Positions 1 through 11,262 of a stretch of 64,000 bases of DNA are shown here, piece by piece. Source of the DNA: Apoderus coryli (lineage: Eukaryota > Arthropoda > Insecta > Coleoptera > Attelabidae); contig OU452202.1 in assembly GCA_911728435.2 (NCBI GenBank), positions 13,557,135 to 13,621,134 on the forward strand, written 5' to 3'. The position numbers and the translations under genes are program-made. Under the pieces are notes generated by a model that was not told the origin of the DNA, searched no databases, and worked only from the letters and a program-made list of their open reading frames with translations. Each line of letters starts with the position of its first letter. The stretch's first letter is position 1.

Positions 1-3000
1 TTATAAAACATATTAAAAATCCTTTTAATCTCGTTGACCAGCTTAATGTGGATGCGTCATTAAACTGAAACAAGTAAGATTACGTTAAATTTCACTCTAG
101 CCCTCTAGCATAAAGCAACATAATTATAATACAAATAAATGACAAATTGTAAAATGAAATGAAGCGAAGTGAACTCATTAAATTCTTACAAGAATTATGT
201 GTAAACGGTCAACTGCTTTGATTCAAATTGATTATTTACGAGAAGTATCCCATAATCCATAAATACGCTATATTTTTGACTATAATCAATATCAAAGCTA
301 CTTATTTTTATTTACTATTCGTATATCTTTTTTCAAGGCCTACGGTTAGATTAACAGTTGACGAAATTACACACCTACGAAGTTTACCTGGCCCCATGTT
401 TAGCTACCAAATTTTTTGAAGTATAACACCCGAACTTTATAAAGTATGCGTTTAGGATATCTGAACTTACTTGTGACATAATTCCGCTTTCTTCATCCGG
501 AGTGTCATTTCCACTAAGTACCCTTCTTAATTTATCCATCCTAAATCATAAATTACACAAAAAAAAAATAAAATCACTTTAAATATCTAATTGGGGATTA
601 AAGGTATTCATCTACTTATAGTTGATGAGTAATTTCAAAAAGCAACAGGTTTTCTGTACGTTAAATTTCACTATACCGACATACCTTTATGAGTATGCAA
701 TCTATTATTTTATAATTATTAAACTTTAATTTATAGTATTCAATCAAATTTATTGCTATTCAAGTAAATTAAAGTTTCTAATCAACGTCAATATTTTACA
801 ACAAAAAATTAAATATTAAACAATACATTCAACAGGTGATAATGACAGGATAGGATCATAAAATATGCAATAGGACGTCACTCACGCCTAACTTCACGGT
901 ATTCAAATTGCATAGGTAATATCAAATGAGAGATTAAATGAGCCGAAAATTATTTGTGAGAATAACACCTTATTATTACATATTATTAATTAACTATTTG
1001 TATCGTATTTTTAAAAGAATTCATACTTACAGCTTACAGTACTTAATTAAAACAGTGACAGTAACAGCGTATAATACGTCAAGTCTTTCTCGTCGTTCTT
1101 CCTTTCCTTATCTACTCTTGATTCTTGATGTTTTTATTTAGTTATTTACACGTTGCCGACGGAGCAAGTTTCGATGTTCGCCAGAAAAGCTATATATTAC
1201 AGAAACTCTCATCTCTTTAATTATTTAATTAACTATTGCAATTTTTAGAAAAATAATGTTTCCTACACAATGAAATTTGGCGACAAGTGAAACGGACTTG
1301 CAGAAGAGATAAATAGATGGCTGTATGCTGATCTGATTCAGCAAAAGAAGAGAAGAAAGCAAGAATGAAATTTGGCGCGTAAAGAAGTATTACGTCGGCT
1401 TGTCATCGCTTACATTGCCACATTAACAGCACAGAGCACAGCTAACATACAGTTAGCTGTGTTAACAGTATATAAACATTATTCTATGAACGGATGGGAT
1501 GCACAAGTAAAACGCTAAAACGTAAAAGCAACATTGGTAAAAGCAAAGATTAATATTAATCTTTGGTAAAAGCACAGCTAACATGTGTGTATGTCGAGTC
1601 TTCAGACACACTACTTCCAATGTAACAAATACTTGGGAAATTGTGCGTGATGAGCAGGCTTTAGTTAGAAGCGGCAGGTGATCATCAGTTCAATACATTA
1701 CAACTGAGCTGAAATGTAAGCTCCGGTGCTCGTTGCAACGTTGCCAAAGATTTTAAAATATAAATATTAAATTTATCTTTATTTGAAGTTAATTTATAAA
1801 CTTAAACTTAAGTAAAACATCATTGTTTTCTTTTGCTGTAATTTATTCTCGATATGTAACCATTATTTATTATTTTTCCATTGCCGTATTTGTATATAAT
1901 ATATCATTTTAAATAATAATTTTATTGTTTATGCTATGTATTAAAAATTTCAAATATTATTTACACAACCAGTTTGTTCGTAATTTTAATAAAATTTTAT
2001 ATAATGCGAATAAAAACACTACATTTGCCAATATTAAATAAAATACTTTGCATTTAAGTACAGATGTTTTTTTTTATTATTATACCATTTATTATACCTA
2101 ATATGATCTACTTACATAATATTTATGTTGTAGTAGTTTTGGTTATTTTTCTATTATTCTTTTTTGGATATAATTACCTAATAATAAGCAAAATTATATA
2201 TGAATTAATTTAATATTTGTTATGGAACAATATTACATTAAATCTCAAATGAATAACGTAGATGGTCGATTAGATTTTATAATTTAGTAGGTACACATGA
2301 AGAAATAAGAATTCACATATTATATGTTATGACTTCGTCGAACTGGATACAAACATGATACTTTAATATTGGTTGTCGGCACTCGGCACAAGCCCCGCTC
2401 TGGTTAATACAAAGTTTTCATATTATAAAAAATCAGGAACATAGGTAGGAGGTAGGTACTTGGTAAATAACTACAATTATCAGTTATGTATAAAATTAAT
2501 AAATTGGTGTCTTATGTAGAGTCGCCAGGCGTCCCAATTTAGGCGGGATTGTCCCGCTGTCCAGTGAAACGTCACGCTTTGTCCAGCATCCCGCGCTTAC
2601 GATATTGTCCTGCTTTTGATGAAAAGCTAAGAAAAGCCGTATTTTTTACTGTTCATATATGCACATAAAAGTCGATTTTTTAAATGGAACACCCTATATT
2701 TTCGATTGTTTTTGAATTAAACATATAACATGTTTCTGTACCTATCTTCGACGGTTTTTGAATCATGCGATATTTTAGGTGAAATTAAAATAGAAACAAA
2801 CATGTTATATCATTTGATGCGCAATTACTTAAGTGTTTAGTTTATAGACAGTCGTAAATATTGGTTGTTTTATTAAAAAAAATCTACTTTTGCATTTTTA
2901 TTGTGTCGGAGTTTAACTGGCTTTTTTTGACACCCTGTATAAGATTGGATCAATCAGTAGAGCCGGTGTTCATTTATTATAACACAAAATGAGTTTGGCC

Positions 3001-3101
3001 GCTGGGCTGTGACGTCACACAAATTTTCGAGGTAAGAATTCCGTCCTATGTGCTTTAGATGCTTTGAGTTATAACCCTTTATAACTCAATGTTTAGGTGT
3101 T
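1..3101. other. A+T-rich intergenic DNA, no gene seen
   Basis: The short open frames here (for example near 228-419 and 938-1141) have A+T-driven composition, no recognisable domain and no convincing splice context, so I do not call them genes. A patch of higher G+C at about 2520-2635 may be the edge of a repeat. The tip of a CAGGGTG-type element (reverse orientation, caccctgtat) is at 2931-2940. Confidence 0.5.
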
Positions 3102-4002
3102 AATAGCTTCGTTCGCGGCCACGATTCTGAATTGGTTCTAGTTCTCTACGCTTGCGCAGTTTCGATTTCGGCGTTCGCGGTGAAAAAAGAATCAGTTCAT
3201 TACCTGTTCTGAATCGATTTTTCAGTTCTACGGACTGAGGAAGAACTGTTGGTTCTGACATGCGCAGTCTATTTATTTATTGTTTATATGTTTTATCCTT
3301 GTAGGTATATAAGAGTCTTTATAAAGACAATGATAAGGGTTTTAGACAGTGTCCGTGACTACAAAGAAGAAGAAATCGAGGGTTGAAGGATTTTATTTTT
3401 TCAGGTAGATAGATCTGAGTATTATAAATAAAAGCAGAAATGTTTTGTGTCTGTTATTTTTGAGGTTTTACTTTTTATTTCTTATGAAGTATTTAGTGAC
3501 CGTGAGGTCCTGAAAAAATTGAAAACAACAAAAATAAAATAAGTTTTCAATTAAACAACGTTTCTTGTTTCCATTAAATTATTAAAATATTATTAAAAAT
3601 TAAAATGTGTTTGTGTTTTCTGTCATTATTTAAATGTTCACGATATTCTTCTTCACTAAATTGCGGGACAGTATCTTCATAATAGGGATAATATTTGAAT
3701 GAACTGGACTGAACAGTGAGTAAAGATTGAACACGTCAACATAAAAATCGAAAATATAACTCAAATTTCTTCAAATGTCTAACTTTTATTAACAACTGTT
3801 GCACGACAACAACAGAACATACAACGTAAAATTAAAATATACCGGCATCCAGCTATGCGATTCTATTTTGGTTCTATTTTGCGTTCGAGGTGATTACAGT
3901 TATGAACGCATTTCGAACCGCGCCTGCGCTTTAAAACCAGTTCTGTCATGTCACGATTCAGTTCAGAATCAATTCAGAATCGTGGCCGCGAACGGAGCTA
4001 TT
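3102..4002. mobile_element. 901-bp terminal-inverted-repeat element (non-autonomous)
   Basis: The two ends match in inverted orientation: AATAGCTTCGTTCGCGGCCA at 3102 and its reverse complement, with one difference, ending at 4002. The match continues inward through a GATTCTGAATTG block. The interior has no convincing open reading frame, which fits a non-autonomous DNA transposon. No clean target-site duplication is visible, so the exact ends and superfamily are uncertain. The ends are much richer in G+C than the surroundings. Confidence 0.6.
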
Positions 4003-5199
4003 GATTAAACGCCTAGTTTTATACAAAAATTTTGGTATATTCTATCCAAAGTCAATGTAAAATATATAAATTTAATGATTCTACCGGGCCTATTCGTTCC
4101 CATGTCTCTTTACATTATAAAAGGGCATCGAATGCAGCGTTTTTTGATACATTTCTCCCTCGTATACATATAAGACGCATAATAAATCATGCCTGCCATG
4201 GGGATATAAGGCTGCGGTCGGTATTGCCATTACAAAGGGATATCGAGTTGTAGTTTTTTATATAATTTTAAACTAAGATTGGAAAGACTATACCTAGTTT
4301 GTGTTCCTGATTTTAATATCTGTGTCAAATTATATTGGTATTGGCTATTGCCTTTTCTATAATTTATTATTAATCAAAACTATATTTTGGTCACCTCCAC
4401 AATTTAGATTGTCGAGGTGTCAAAAATATTAGCTTTGTTTAATTACATTGCGCGCCACTTAGAGTATGGACTATCTTTCAAATATTCATTATTGATTGTT
4501 TCAATATTAACAAGCTTTTTAAAATATAAATATTTACTTAAAAAATCTATCCTGACGCATACATATGAATGATATTCTACTAATTTAGGCCAATATATTG
4601 CTGTTTAATTAATAATACATATTATACCTACTAATTCATTAATTGTAAGTAATTAAATTATCTAAAAGCTATACGTATGTTGAAAATAGAAACAATTTAC
4701 ATAGGCACACTAGGTTAATAATATATAATTATATTATAATTTGTTTTCTCGAGGATTTCAATATACCTACAGGGAATTTTCTAATTCAATGTCAACATAT
4801 TTAAGGAAATTTAATCCATGCATGATTTTTAAAAATTGAAGTTTATTTCGAATAACTTCTAAATTACATTAGATATTTTTTATAAAACTATGTATCAAGA
4901 CACAACTTTTGCAACGAAAGTTACTGTTTAGTTTTAATCATATTGTAGTAAAAATATCTCTTTAGATTTAATTTATGTTTTAACTTGTTCTCAAGAAAGA
5001 AAATGTAGGAACCTTTATCCATCTCTAAATTAATATCATATAATATAAAAAATCTCCAGAAGGCTGTTGTTGTAACATTATTCTGTTTGAGTTAATGAAT
5101 ATTAAGAGTTCATACTTTAAATTCAACTTGGTCCAATTAATTTGGTGGTTAAAATTATTTTTTGCTGTTTTTTTAAAAAAAGAAAGGTTAAATTTTACC
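4003..5199. other. Intergenic DNA, nothing recognised
   Basis: A+T-rich sequence without coding signal. The frame at 4032-4253 has no recognisable domain and no supporting splice sites. Confidence 0.4.
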
Positions 5200-5810
5200 A
5201 AACAGGAATTGGCAGGCACTTTATGTAGCTACGGTTTGGCCGATGCCAGCGCACCTGAAGCTATAGGCGACTGCATCACGATCATTTTCGCACTAGAGTC
5301 ACAAAAGATAGGCCAACATTTTTACATGATGTATGTAGAAGATGAGAGGACTACAAAAACTCTAGATATTTAGCAGTTTTAAATTGAATTGATGACAATT
5401 CAGAACTTAGCACAAGCAAAATTACTTCATTTCGCATTCTAAACAATTTTTCGTATAACTTCCGCACCGCACCTGTATCTTATTCAACGGGTTCAAGCTT
5501 TACTTTGCCGACCCTTCCCTTTGCGAATGAAATTTTGAAAGATGGGTTTTGGAGAAAATTGCGCAAAATCCCTGCACTATTAGGTACATATTTTCTCAAT
5601 ACTAATGTTTGGGCCGAAGCAAACCCGCATGCAGTTGCTGAATCTCACCACCAAGAGCCAATTGCTGTAAATGTCTGCATTGAAATTGATGGAAATAATA
5701 TAGTTGTGACTTTTTTTCCAGAAAAGCCAAATGGTGATAATTATCACCAGTTCCTAGCTTTTTTGCCCCCATTTTGCTTTATGAAGTGCCAATTTTTAAT
5801 TAAAAGCTAA
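5200..5810 (+). pseudogene. Decayed mariner-superfamily transposase fragments
   Basis: Two open stretches separated by about 130 bp look like parts of one insect transposase of the type with a DUF4817-like helix-turn-helix N-terminus. The first (about 5210-5370) carries a YGLADASAPEA segment, resembling the start of the DNA-binding domain. The second (5505-5810) carries NVWAEANPHAVAESHHQEP followed by a beta-strand-like segment and GDNYHQFLAFLPP, resembling the middle of the catalytic domain. The C-terminal part with the last catalytic aspartate is missing. Family assignment rests on remembered sequence patterns; the copy cannot be active. Confidence 0.5.
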
Positions 5811-6887
5811 GTGAATCGTAAATTTAATAACCGATCGGAAGGTTTGATGGGCCTTAACCTAGTAACCTTGTACCGCTTCTTTTTTTTACTTGAAAACAGT
5901 TTAAAACACGAAGAAATATTTTTTTATTACTAAATAAACCATCATTTAGAAAATTATTTTTTCTTTTGAAAAAGCAGTTGCGTATCATCATTTTTTCAAA
6001 CCAAACAATTTTTTTTTTTAAATAAAGTTCCATTCTGTATCTGTATCTTGAAAAGTAGGTATACATTTCCGGACCAACCTTTATATGAACTTGTCTTCTG
6101 AAAATCATGCACAAATATTAATACTCAGTTAGAATATATAGAATATAATATAGCAAATATTACTTTACTTTGTTTTTACGTTCATGTTGCTTCTATATAA
6201 TTTTTGTTTTAATAATTTATAAAAAGCCAACGTAAAATTGTGTTCATTTTTCTAAAATTACATTGAATTTAAACTATCTATAATACATAATATGTATATC
6301 TACATTATATAGTTAGGCAGGTTTATTTCCAAAATGCAGATTTCTTTTTTATTCTCTCTGAATCTAGAATCTGTTTAATTCTACGGTCACATAAATTATT
6401 GAAAGTAGGTAACTAAGGTATGGTTGCAGTACTGCATCTTTGAAACAAAACCGGGTATGACTTACTGCGTACTTAACTAGTACCTATGTAGTATATATGA
6501 AAAAAACAAACTCAGTTCAGGGTGTATCAAAATTAGCAATTTTATTAATCGCCTTCGTTTTTCGTCTCTGCGTAGTACCTTACCCCCACAACACAATAAT
6601 AGATAATGGAATATCACAGAATTAACATGATGTGCAAAATAAAAGGATCCCAATAATTTGACAGAAACTTCTTTGCTTTCAAAGAAAAAACGAAAGCCTG
6701 CAGAGTTTCTTTGAAACAATTTAAATTTGCTTATACGAATTTCGAAGTGAACCAATCTCAGTCAGCCAAAAACCTTACAGAAGATCCCTAATGCATATCG
6801 CACCCGAGTAAAAATTGTTTTCATATGAAGAGGATCAATTGAATCTACTATTGCGGCTCCAACACCAACCGTTTGATAGGTGCATCT
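5811..6887. other. Intergenic DNA, nothing firm
   Basis: No gene is supported. A CAGGGTGTATC-type element tip occurs near 6513. The minus-strand frame at 6477-6755 has no recognisable domain, though its position beside a mariner N-terminus makes it likely to be part of the same dead element. Confidence 0.35.
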
Positions 6888-7112
6888 TTAATATTTTTTG
6901 ATCATACGTCTCACTCTCTCAAGGTTTATAGGAGTAACTGAAGAACAGGGCCGATATTTTTTAAATTCGCTGTACCACCGCGACACAGTTGTCTGTAAAG
7001 GATTTTGATCACCAAATGTCGTTTGCAATCGTTCGAAACTTTGGAGTTCGCTTAAACCGACCTTGAAATGGTAGTAAATCATAGTACGCACATGTTCTCT
7101 TGACAAATCCAT
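6888..7112 (-). pseudogene. Mariner transposase, N-terminal fragment
   Basis: The frame starts MDLSREHVRTMIYYHFKVGL and continues with QTTVSRWYSEFKKYRP, the paired helix-turn-helix layout of mariner transposases. It keeps the ERVRRMIKK helix after the first DNA-binding motif and then stops at about residue 74, where intact mariner transposases run to about 340-350 residues. No catalytic DDD region follows. It is a dead 5' fragment; mariner-family membership is well supported by the motif order. Confidence 0.75.
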
Positions 7113-7395
7113 GTTACACTGACACTTTGTGATAACAGCAACTCAACTGTTCCCTGAGCCTACTAAAAATGCAGTGTTGCCAGTATCAAATCCTTTAGCT
7201 TTGTGCCATCTCATAATAAACAGAGTGGCCCTCGTACAAAAGTAGACGAAAACCTTATGTAAGAAATCTCATTACATACTAAAATTAAATTTTCCTATAT
7301 AGATATCGATGTAGATGTGTGGATTCTCAAACGACTGGTTTTCATTTGAATTGTAAATTCTCTAAATTTTGTCCATTTCTTTTACGTAAGATGTA

Positions 7396-8086
7396 CAGGG
7401 TGATGAGGTATATATTTTACTCAATAGCTATCTCCATTAATTTAGATAACACAGTATAGTTTAAATTAGCAAAGTTGTAGCATTTTTTCTGAATCGTCAC
7501 ATATGGTGCCACAAATGAAGTTGTCAAAATTTTGACATATGATTAGTTATTTTAAATGGAACATCCTGTATTTTGTTTTCTTAATCGGTAGAGCTTTTTA
7601 TTCTGAATTCAAATATAAATACCTCAGTGAGGTTATGTTCAGGAGTTTTCTAACAATATGCATTTTTGCACCTGTAGTAGGCTATCTATGACAGTGCTGA
7701 TTTCCTTTTATCAAAGTTGCCATGGACATAAAAAAAAATTAAGGTGATCTGTTTGACAGTGACATTTAAATTTTTTCATAATTTGAGATATTATTTAGTT
7801 AAAATGATGTATTCTGAGGTATAAAGATAGCCTGCCACACTTGCGAAAAATGTAATATTGTTCAAAAACTACTAAACATAACCTCAATAAAGCTTATTAA
7901 GATTAAGAAAACAAAATACAGGATGTTCTATTTAAAATAAATAATCATATCTCAACATTTGGACAATGGATTGACGTACGTCATTTGTGGCACCATAACG
8001 CTAAAATTTGCTAATTTAAACTATATCTACTGTATGATCACAATTAACGGAGAAATCTATTGAGTAAAAGATACGTGATCACCCTG
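7396..8086. mobile_element. Fold-back MITE, CAGGGTGAT termini, 691 bp
   Basis: Left end CAGGGTGATGAGGTATAT at 7396 and right end reading ATCACCCTG to 8086 are inverted copies. The arms match inward for roughly 300 bp, including matching 'tttgtggcacca' and 'aacatcctgta' blocks, leaving only a short unpaired centre. A TA dinucleotide flanks both ends (7394-7395 and 8087-8088), the target duplication expected for Tc1/mariner-type transposition. There is no coding capacity. Confidence 0.8.
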
Positions 8087-8544
8087 TACCTACCTACCTT
8101 TTAGACTGTTCAATAAATGGTGCACACTCTGTATTTTAGTTTGATTAGGTAGTCTCATATTATTTTATTTTATACTGTACCCGAGTTTAAGTTTTAAATG
8201 ATTTTTTTTAAGCAAGCTTTTTTTTATTTCAGTTAAGTCCTATTAAGTATTTTCAGACTTTTTGAGTAACATACCCAGTATCTGTTTCTCTAATAAACAA
8301 AAGTTTTAATACATATCAATTCCATATATATAATATAGTCTAACAGTGATATTTATTTCTATATACTTTAGTTTAACTAGTTTGGATTGACGATTCATTC
8401 GTTATCATCAGTTTAAAAGTATATTTATACTTATATAACGGTTTAGGCATCTGGTAGCTCCTATTAATCATAGTGGTTTGTAGAAACAATATTTGTTCTT
8501 GACACTTTTAGTGAGACATTACTATGTGTCAATAATAGTTATGC

Positions 8545-9051
8545 ATGGACAAATTTCCAATTTATCAACGAATTTTTGTCGTAAAACAGTTTACATTAAG
8601 TAATTCAATTGTGCAAAGAAATTCTCGTCGTGCATTTAATGTCGAAAACCACGAAAGAATTCCGACACGAAAAACCATATTGAAATGGGTAAGAGATTTT
8701 GAGCTTAGAGGACATGTTGCATCAATTTTTTTTCGTGGAGGTTTACGTACAGTCAGAACTCCTGAAAGTATTGAACTGGTGGTGGTGGAAGCTGTACTTA
8801 AAAATTCCGAATAGATCTGCATCAAGGCAGTCACTTGTGTTGCACATTTCCAACAGGACATTGCACTTTGTATAGCCATCTGTAGACAATTTTTACAAAT
8901 TCGTATTTCAGAAGAAATACATAATATTGGAGCAGAATTGTTGGAACGAGTCATGCAAACTTTTAGATCCCGATTACAAAAATGTATAGAGAATCGAGGA
9001 AGGCATTTAAAGGATGTTATTTTGTTATTTCTCATAATTTTATTTCAATAA
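8545..9051 (+). pseudogene. Internally deleted transposase (DUF4817-type N-terminus plus C-terminus)
   Basis: The first 89 codons (from MDKFPIYQRIFVVKQ, with PTRKTILKWVRDFELRG and VRTPESIE) match the helix-turn-helix N-terminus of a common insect mariner-like transposase. After a stop at 8812-8814, the segment up to about 9050 reads ISEEIHNIGAELLERVMQTF and RGRHLKDVIF, the usual C-terminal tail of the same protein. The whole DDE/D catalytic core is absent, so this is an internal-deletion derivative, a typical fate of this superfamily. The opposite-strand frame across it is a shadow. Confidence 0.75.
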
Positions 9052-9479
9052 AACGTTTGTTAGCCTTGCAGCAGATTTTTGAAAATTGGTGATACCAAAT
9101 GCCTAACCTAGTACATATAGATACTAATGCCACTGTGTATAAACAAAAATATTTGATTTCTACACACTCGTACAAAGCGCAAAAAAAAATGACAAAAGGA
9201 TCTCGCGTCCAAAGTTTCTGCTTAAAATTAACATTATCTACACCATTTTGTCGATCCAAACTAGTTATTTATTTAAACAATTTATTATTCATTTCAATTT
9301 AAAGGAAATCACTTAAGCCTAATGAAATATTCAGAAACAAGGGTTTAAATAATTCTTATATAATTTCTCTTCAAACGGTTGTCTTTGTCATTGTTTTTTT
9401 TTTTAATTTTAATTCATCGAAACATTTATAAACTATGTAATAGGAATTAAAGTTGATCCTCCACGAAATAATATATATA
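9052..9479. other. Intergenic DNA, nothing recognised
   Basis: Overlapping short frames on both strands (9032-9302) have no recognisable protein content. An (AT)n run sits at about 9470-9479, directly beside the MITE that follows. Confidence 0.35.
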
Positions 9480-10074
9480 CAGGGTGAACCATCACTCAAT
9501 ACAAAAATTTTAACCACATGCTCAGGGAAGCATGAAAAATTATAAAAAATTTGTTTCGGAATTTTTACAACATGTTTAAAAAATAGGGCCAACTCACGTT
9601 TTTTCCCGGTAAATCGGCGCCTATGACAACCACTTTACAAGATGGCTCCCAACATAAGAACAGCTGTAGGAATGATTTTCACGGCGTTGCCAATTGTAGC
9701 GGATGAGAATTGTTAATAATAATAATTAAAATACCTGATAAATAAGTCCATCTGGAAACAGACAATAGCGCAACATTCAGTAGTAGACATATTTCGCATG
9801 ATTGTAGTCATCCACATTTTGTAAACAAAAACTTTAAATGCGTGGTACTTAATATGATACACGTGACAACATATCAATATATCAAAACCTTTAACCGAAT
9901 GCGTAATTTAAACTTCCATCGGGCAGGCATAGTAAAAAGGGGGTACTATGATCTACAAAAAAATTATTTTCAGCTTTAAAAAAAATGTTGGAACTTTTTT
10001 GAAAGGCGATTCTTTTAAATCTTATTTTTCTCTACCTCCAGTTAAAATTTTTGTACTGAGTGATAGTTAACCTG
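9480..10074. mobile_element. MITE with CAGGGTGAAC termini, about 595 bp
   Basis: The left end (CAGGGTGAACCATCACTCA at 9480) and the right end (reverse complement CAGGTTAACTATCACTCA ending near 10074) are inverted copies, followed on both sides by ACAAAAATTTTAAC. Inverted similarity continues, weaker, for 100-150 bp per arm. No ORF of note lies inside. The right terminus has lost bases, so its end is approximate. Confidence 0.7.
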
Positions 10075-10289
10075 CCTCGATCAGGCATTACAATTCCTAG
10101 TTCTTAATAAGTAATGCTCGATAAAGCACAACATTGAACGCAAATATTGACTTTGTCAAAGTAAAAATTGCAACAATCTACAAACGCGATTTCTGATAAC
10201 TTAAATAAGTCGAATCTATGCAAAGAAAATCTATTTGGACTGTCGTAGATTAAATGTTGAGTGATACACGTTTGATATAAACTGACATT

Positions 10290-10521
10290 AATGAAACTTG
10301 TGTAAATAAACCACTCGGCTAACGTCTCGTGGTTTAACCACAGCTAATACACACAGCTCGATCTGTCTTTTGGCGGGAACGGTTTGCGCCGATCCGCTCG
10401 CGCAGGCTCTATGCTCCGCCCATTAATGGAAAATATTAAATCGCCGGTTCAAAGGTGCCGCTGCGAAGTTTCCTAGCTGTGTGTGTATTAGCTGTGGTTT
10501 AACTTTACACGAGTTTCACTA
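10290..10521. mobile_element. Short G+C-rich inverted-repeat element
   Basis: An AACCACAGCTAATACACACA block at about 10336 recurs inverted at about 10474-10498 with a 2-bp indel. Weaker outer pairing (gaaacttgtgtaaa / tttacacgagtttc) places the ends near 10290 and 10521. The centre is unusually G+C-rich for the window (10375-10460). It has no coding capacity and is best read as a small MITE. Confidence 0.55.
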
Positions 10522-10833
10522 TGCTGCTCACATCAAACTAGTATCATTAATAACTATAAAAGCCTGATGTCTACGTACCTAATGGACGAGCAACACTGGC
10601 TAGCACACTATAGTCGCAATGATTATTCATAAAAACTATCACAATGCATCTGGTTAATAAATCGATGAACCAATTGGTAGTTAAGTTAATTAGGTACATT
10701 TTAATTTTGATTTATCTAAAATAGATCATGTCTAACTGTTAAAAACGATTGAAGAGAAATAAGAATTAATTTTAAGGTACAAATCAGCTTCTACTATTTA
10801 CTACTATACAATATTTGATTCTGTAAACATTGA

Positions 10834-11262
10834 TTATTGTCCTAGCTGTAACGGACTCAATACGATACCACTATGTTTATCACTAGTATTACTGTTATCA
10901 CTATTACCTTTATTGGCGTTATTACCGCTCACAGCGCCAATATTACTGATGCGATCACTACGTTCTACCACTACAGTCAAACAAGTCTCCGTTACGTCAT
11001 CATTGTCAACACTAGTTTTATTGTTAGTCAATGTGGGCGTATCAGAAATAATTGTATTACACGGTTCTCGTAATCGAGTCAATTTTGATGCTGTTTGTTG
11101 AGTGTCACTGGTTTCGATCACTGTTATCACACCACCGTCACTTTCATTACTTGACACACTTTGTATATCGTACGTCATGTCTAATGTTTGTAGTTCTATG
11201 ATGCTGTCCTCACGTGACATTTTGCTTGGCTCATCTAAGCTGGAGAGTTCTGGCAATTGGAT
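10834..11262 (-). CDS. Terminal exon: polar Ser/Thr/Asn tail and stop
   Basis: The acceptor TTTTACAG precedes ATC at 11262, in phase 0 with the CAG donor of the previous exon. It encodes about 142 residues (PELSSLDEPSKMSREDSIIE to SGIVLSPLQLGQ) and a TAA at 10834-10836. Composition is low in hydrophobic residues and rich in Ser, Thr, Asn and Asp, suggesting a disordered cytosolic tail with many potential phosphorylation sites. The two plus-strand frames over it are shadows. No canonical AATAAA was found just downstream. Confidence 0.85.
   Translation of the reverse strand: MQLPELSSLDEPSKMSREDSIIELQTLDMTYDIQSVSSNESDGGVITVIETSDTQQTASKLTRLREPCNTIISDTPTLTNNKTSVDNDDVTETCLTVVVERSDRISNIGAVSGNNANKGNSDNSNTSDKHSGIVLSPLQLGQ

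Noticed and set aside
2520..2640. G+C-richer patch with GGGATTGTCCCGC-like blocks, considered as a hAT end
   Set aside because: No partner end and no duplication were found.
10873..11101. Plus-strand frames opposite the terminal exon
   Set aside because: They are shadows of the Ser/Thr/Asn-rich minus-strand exon.
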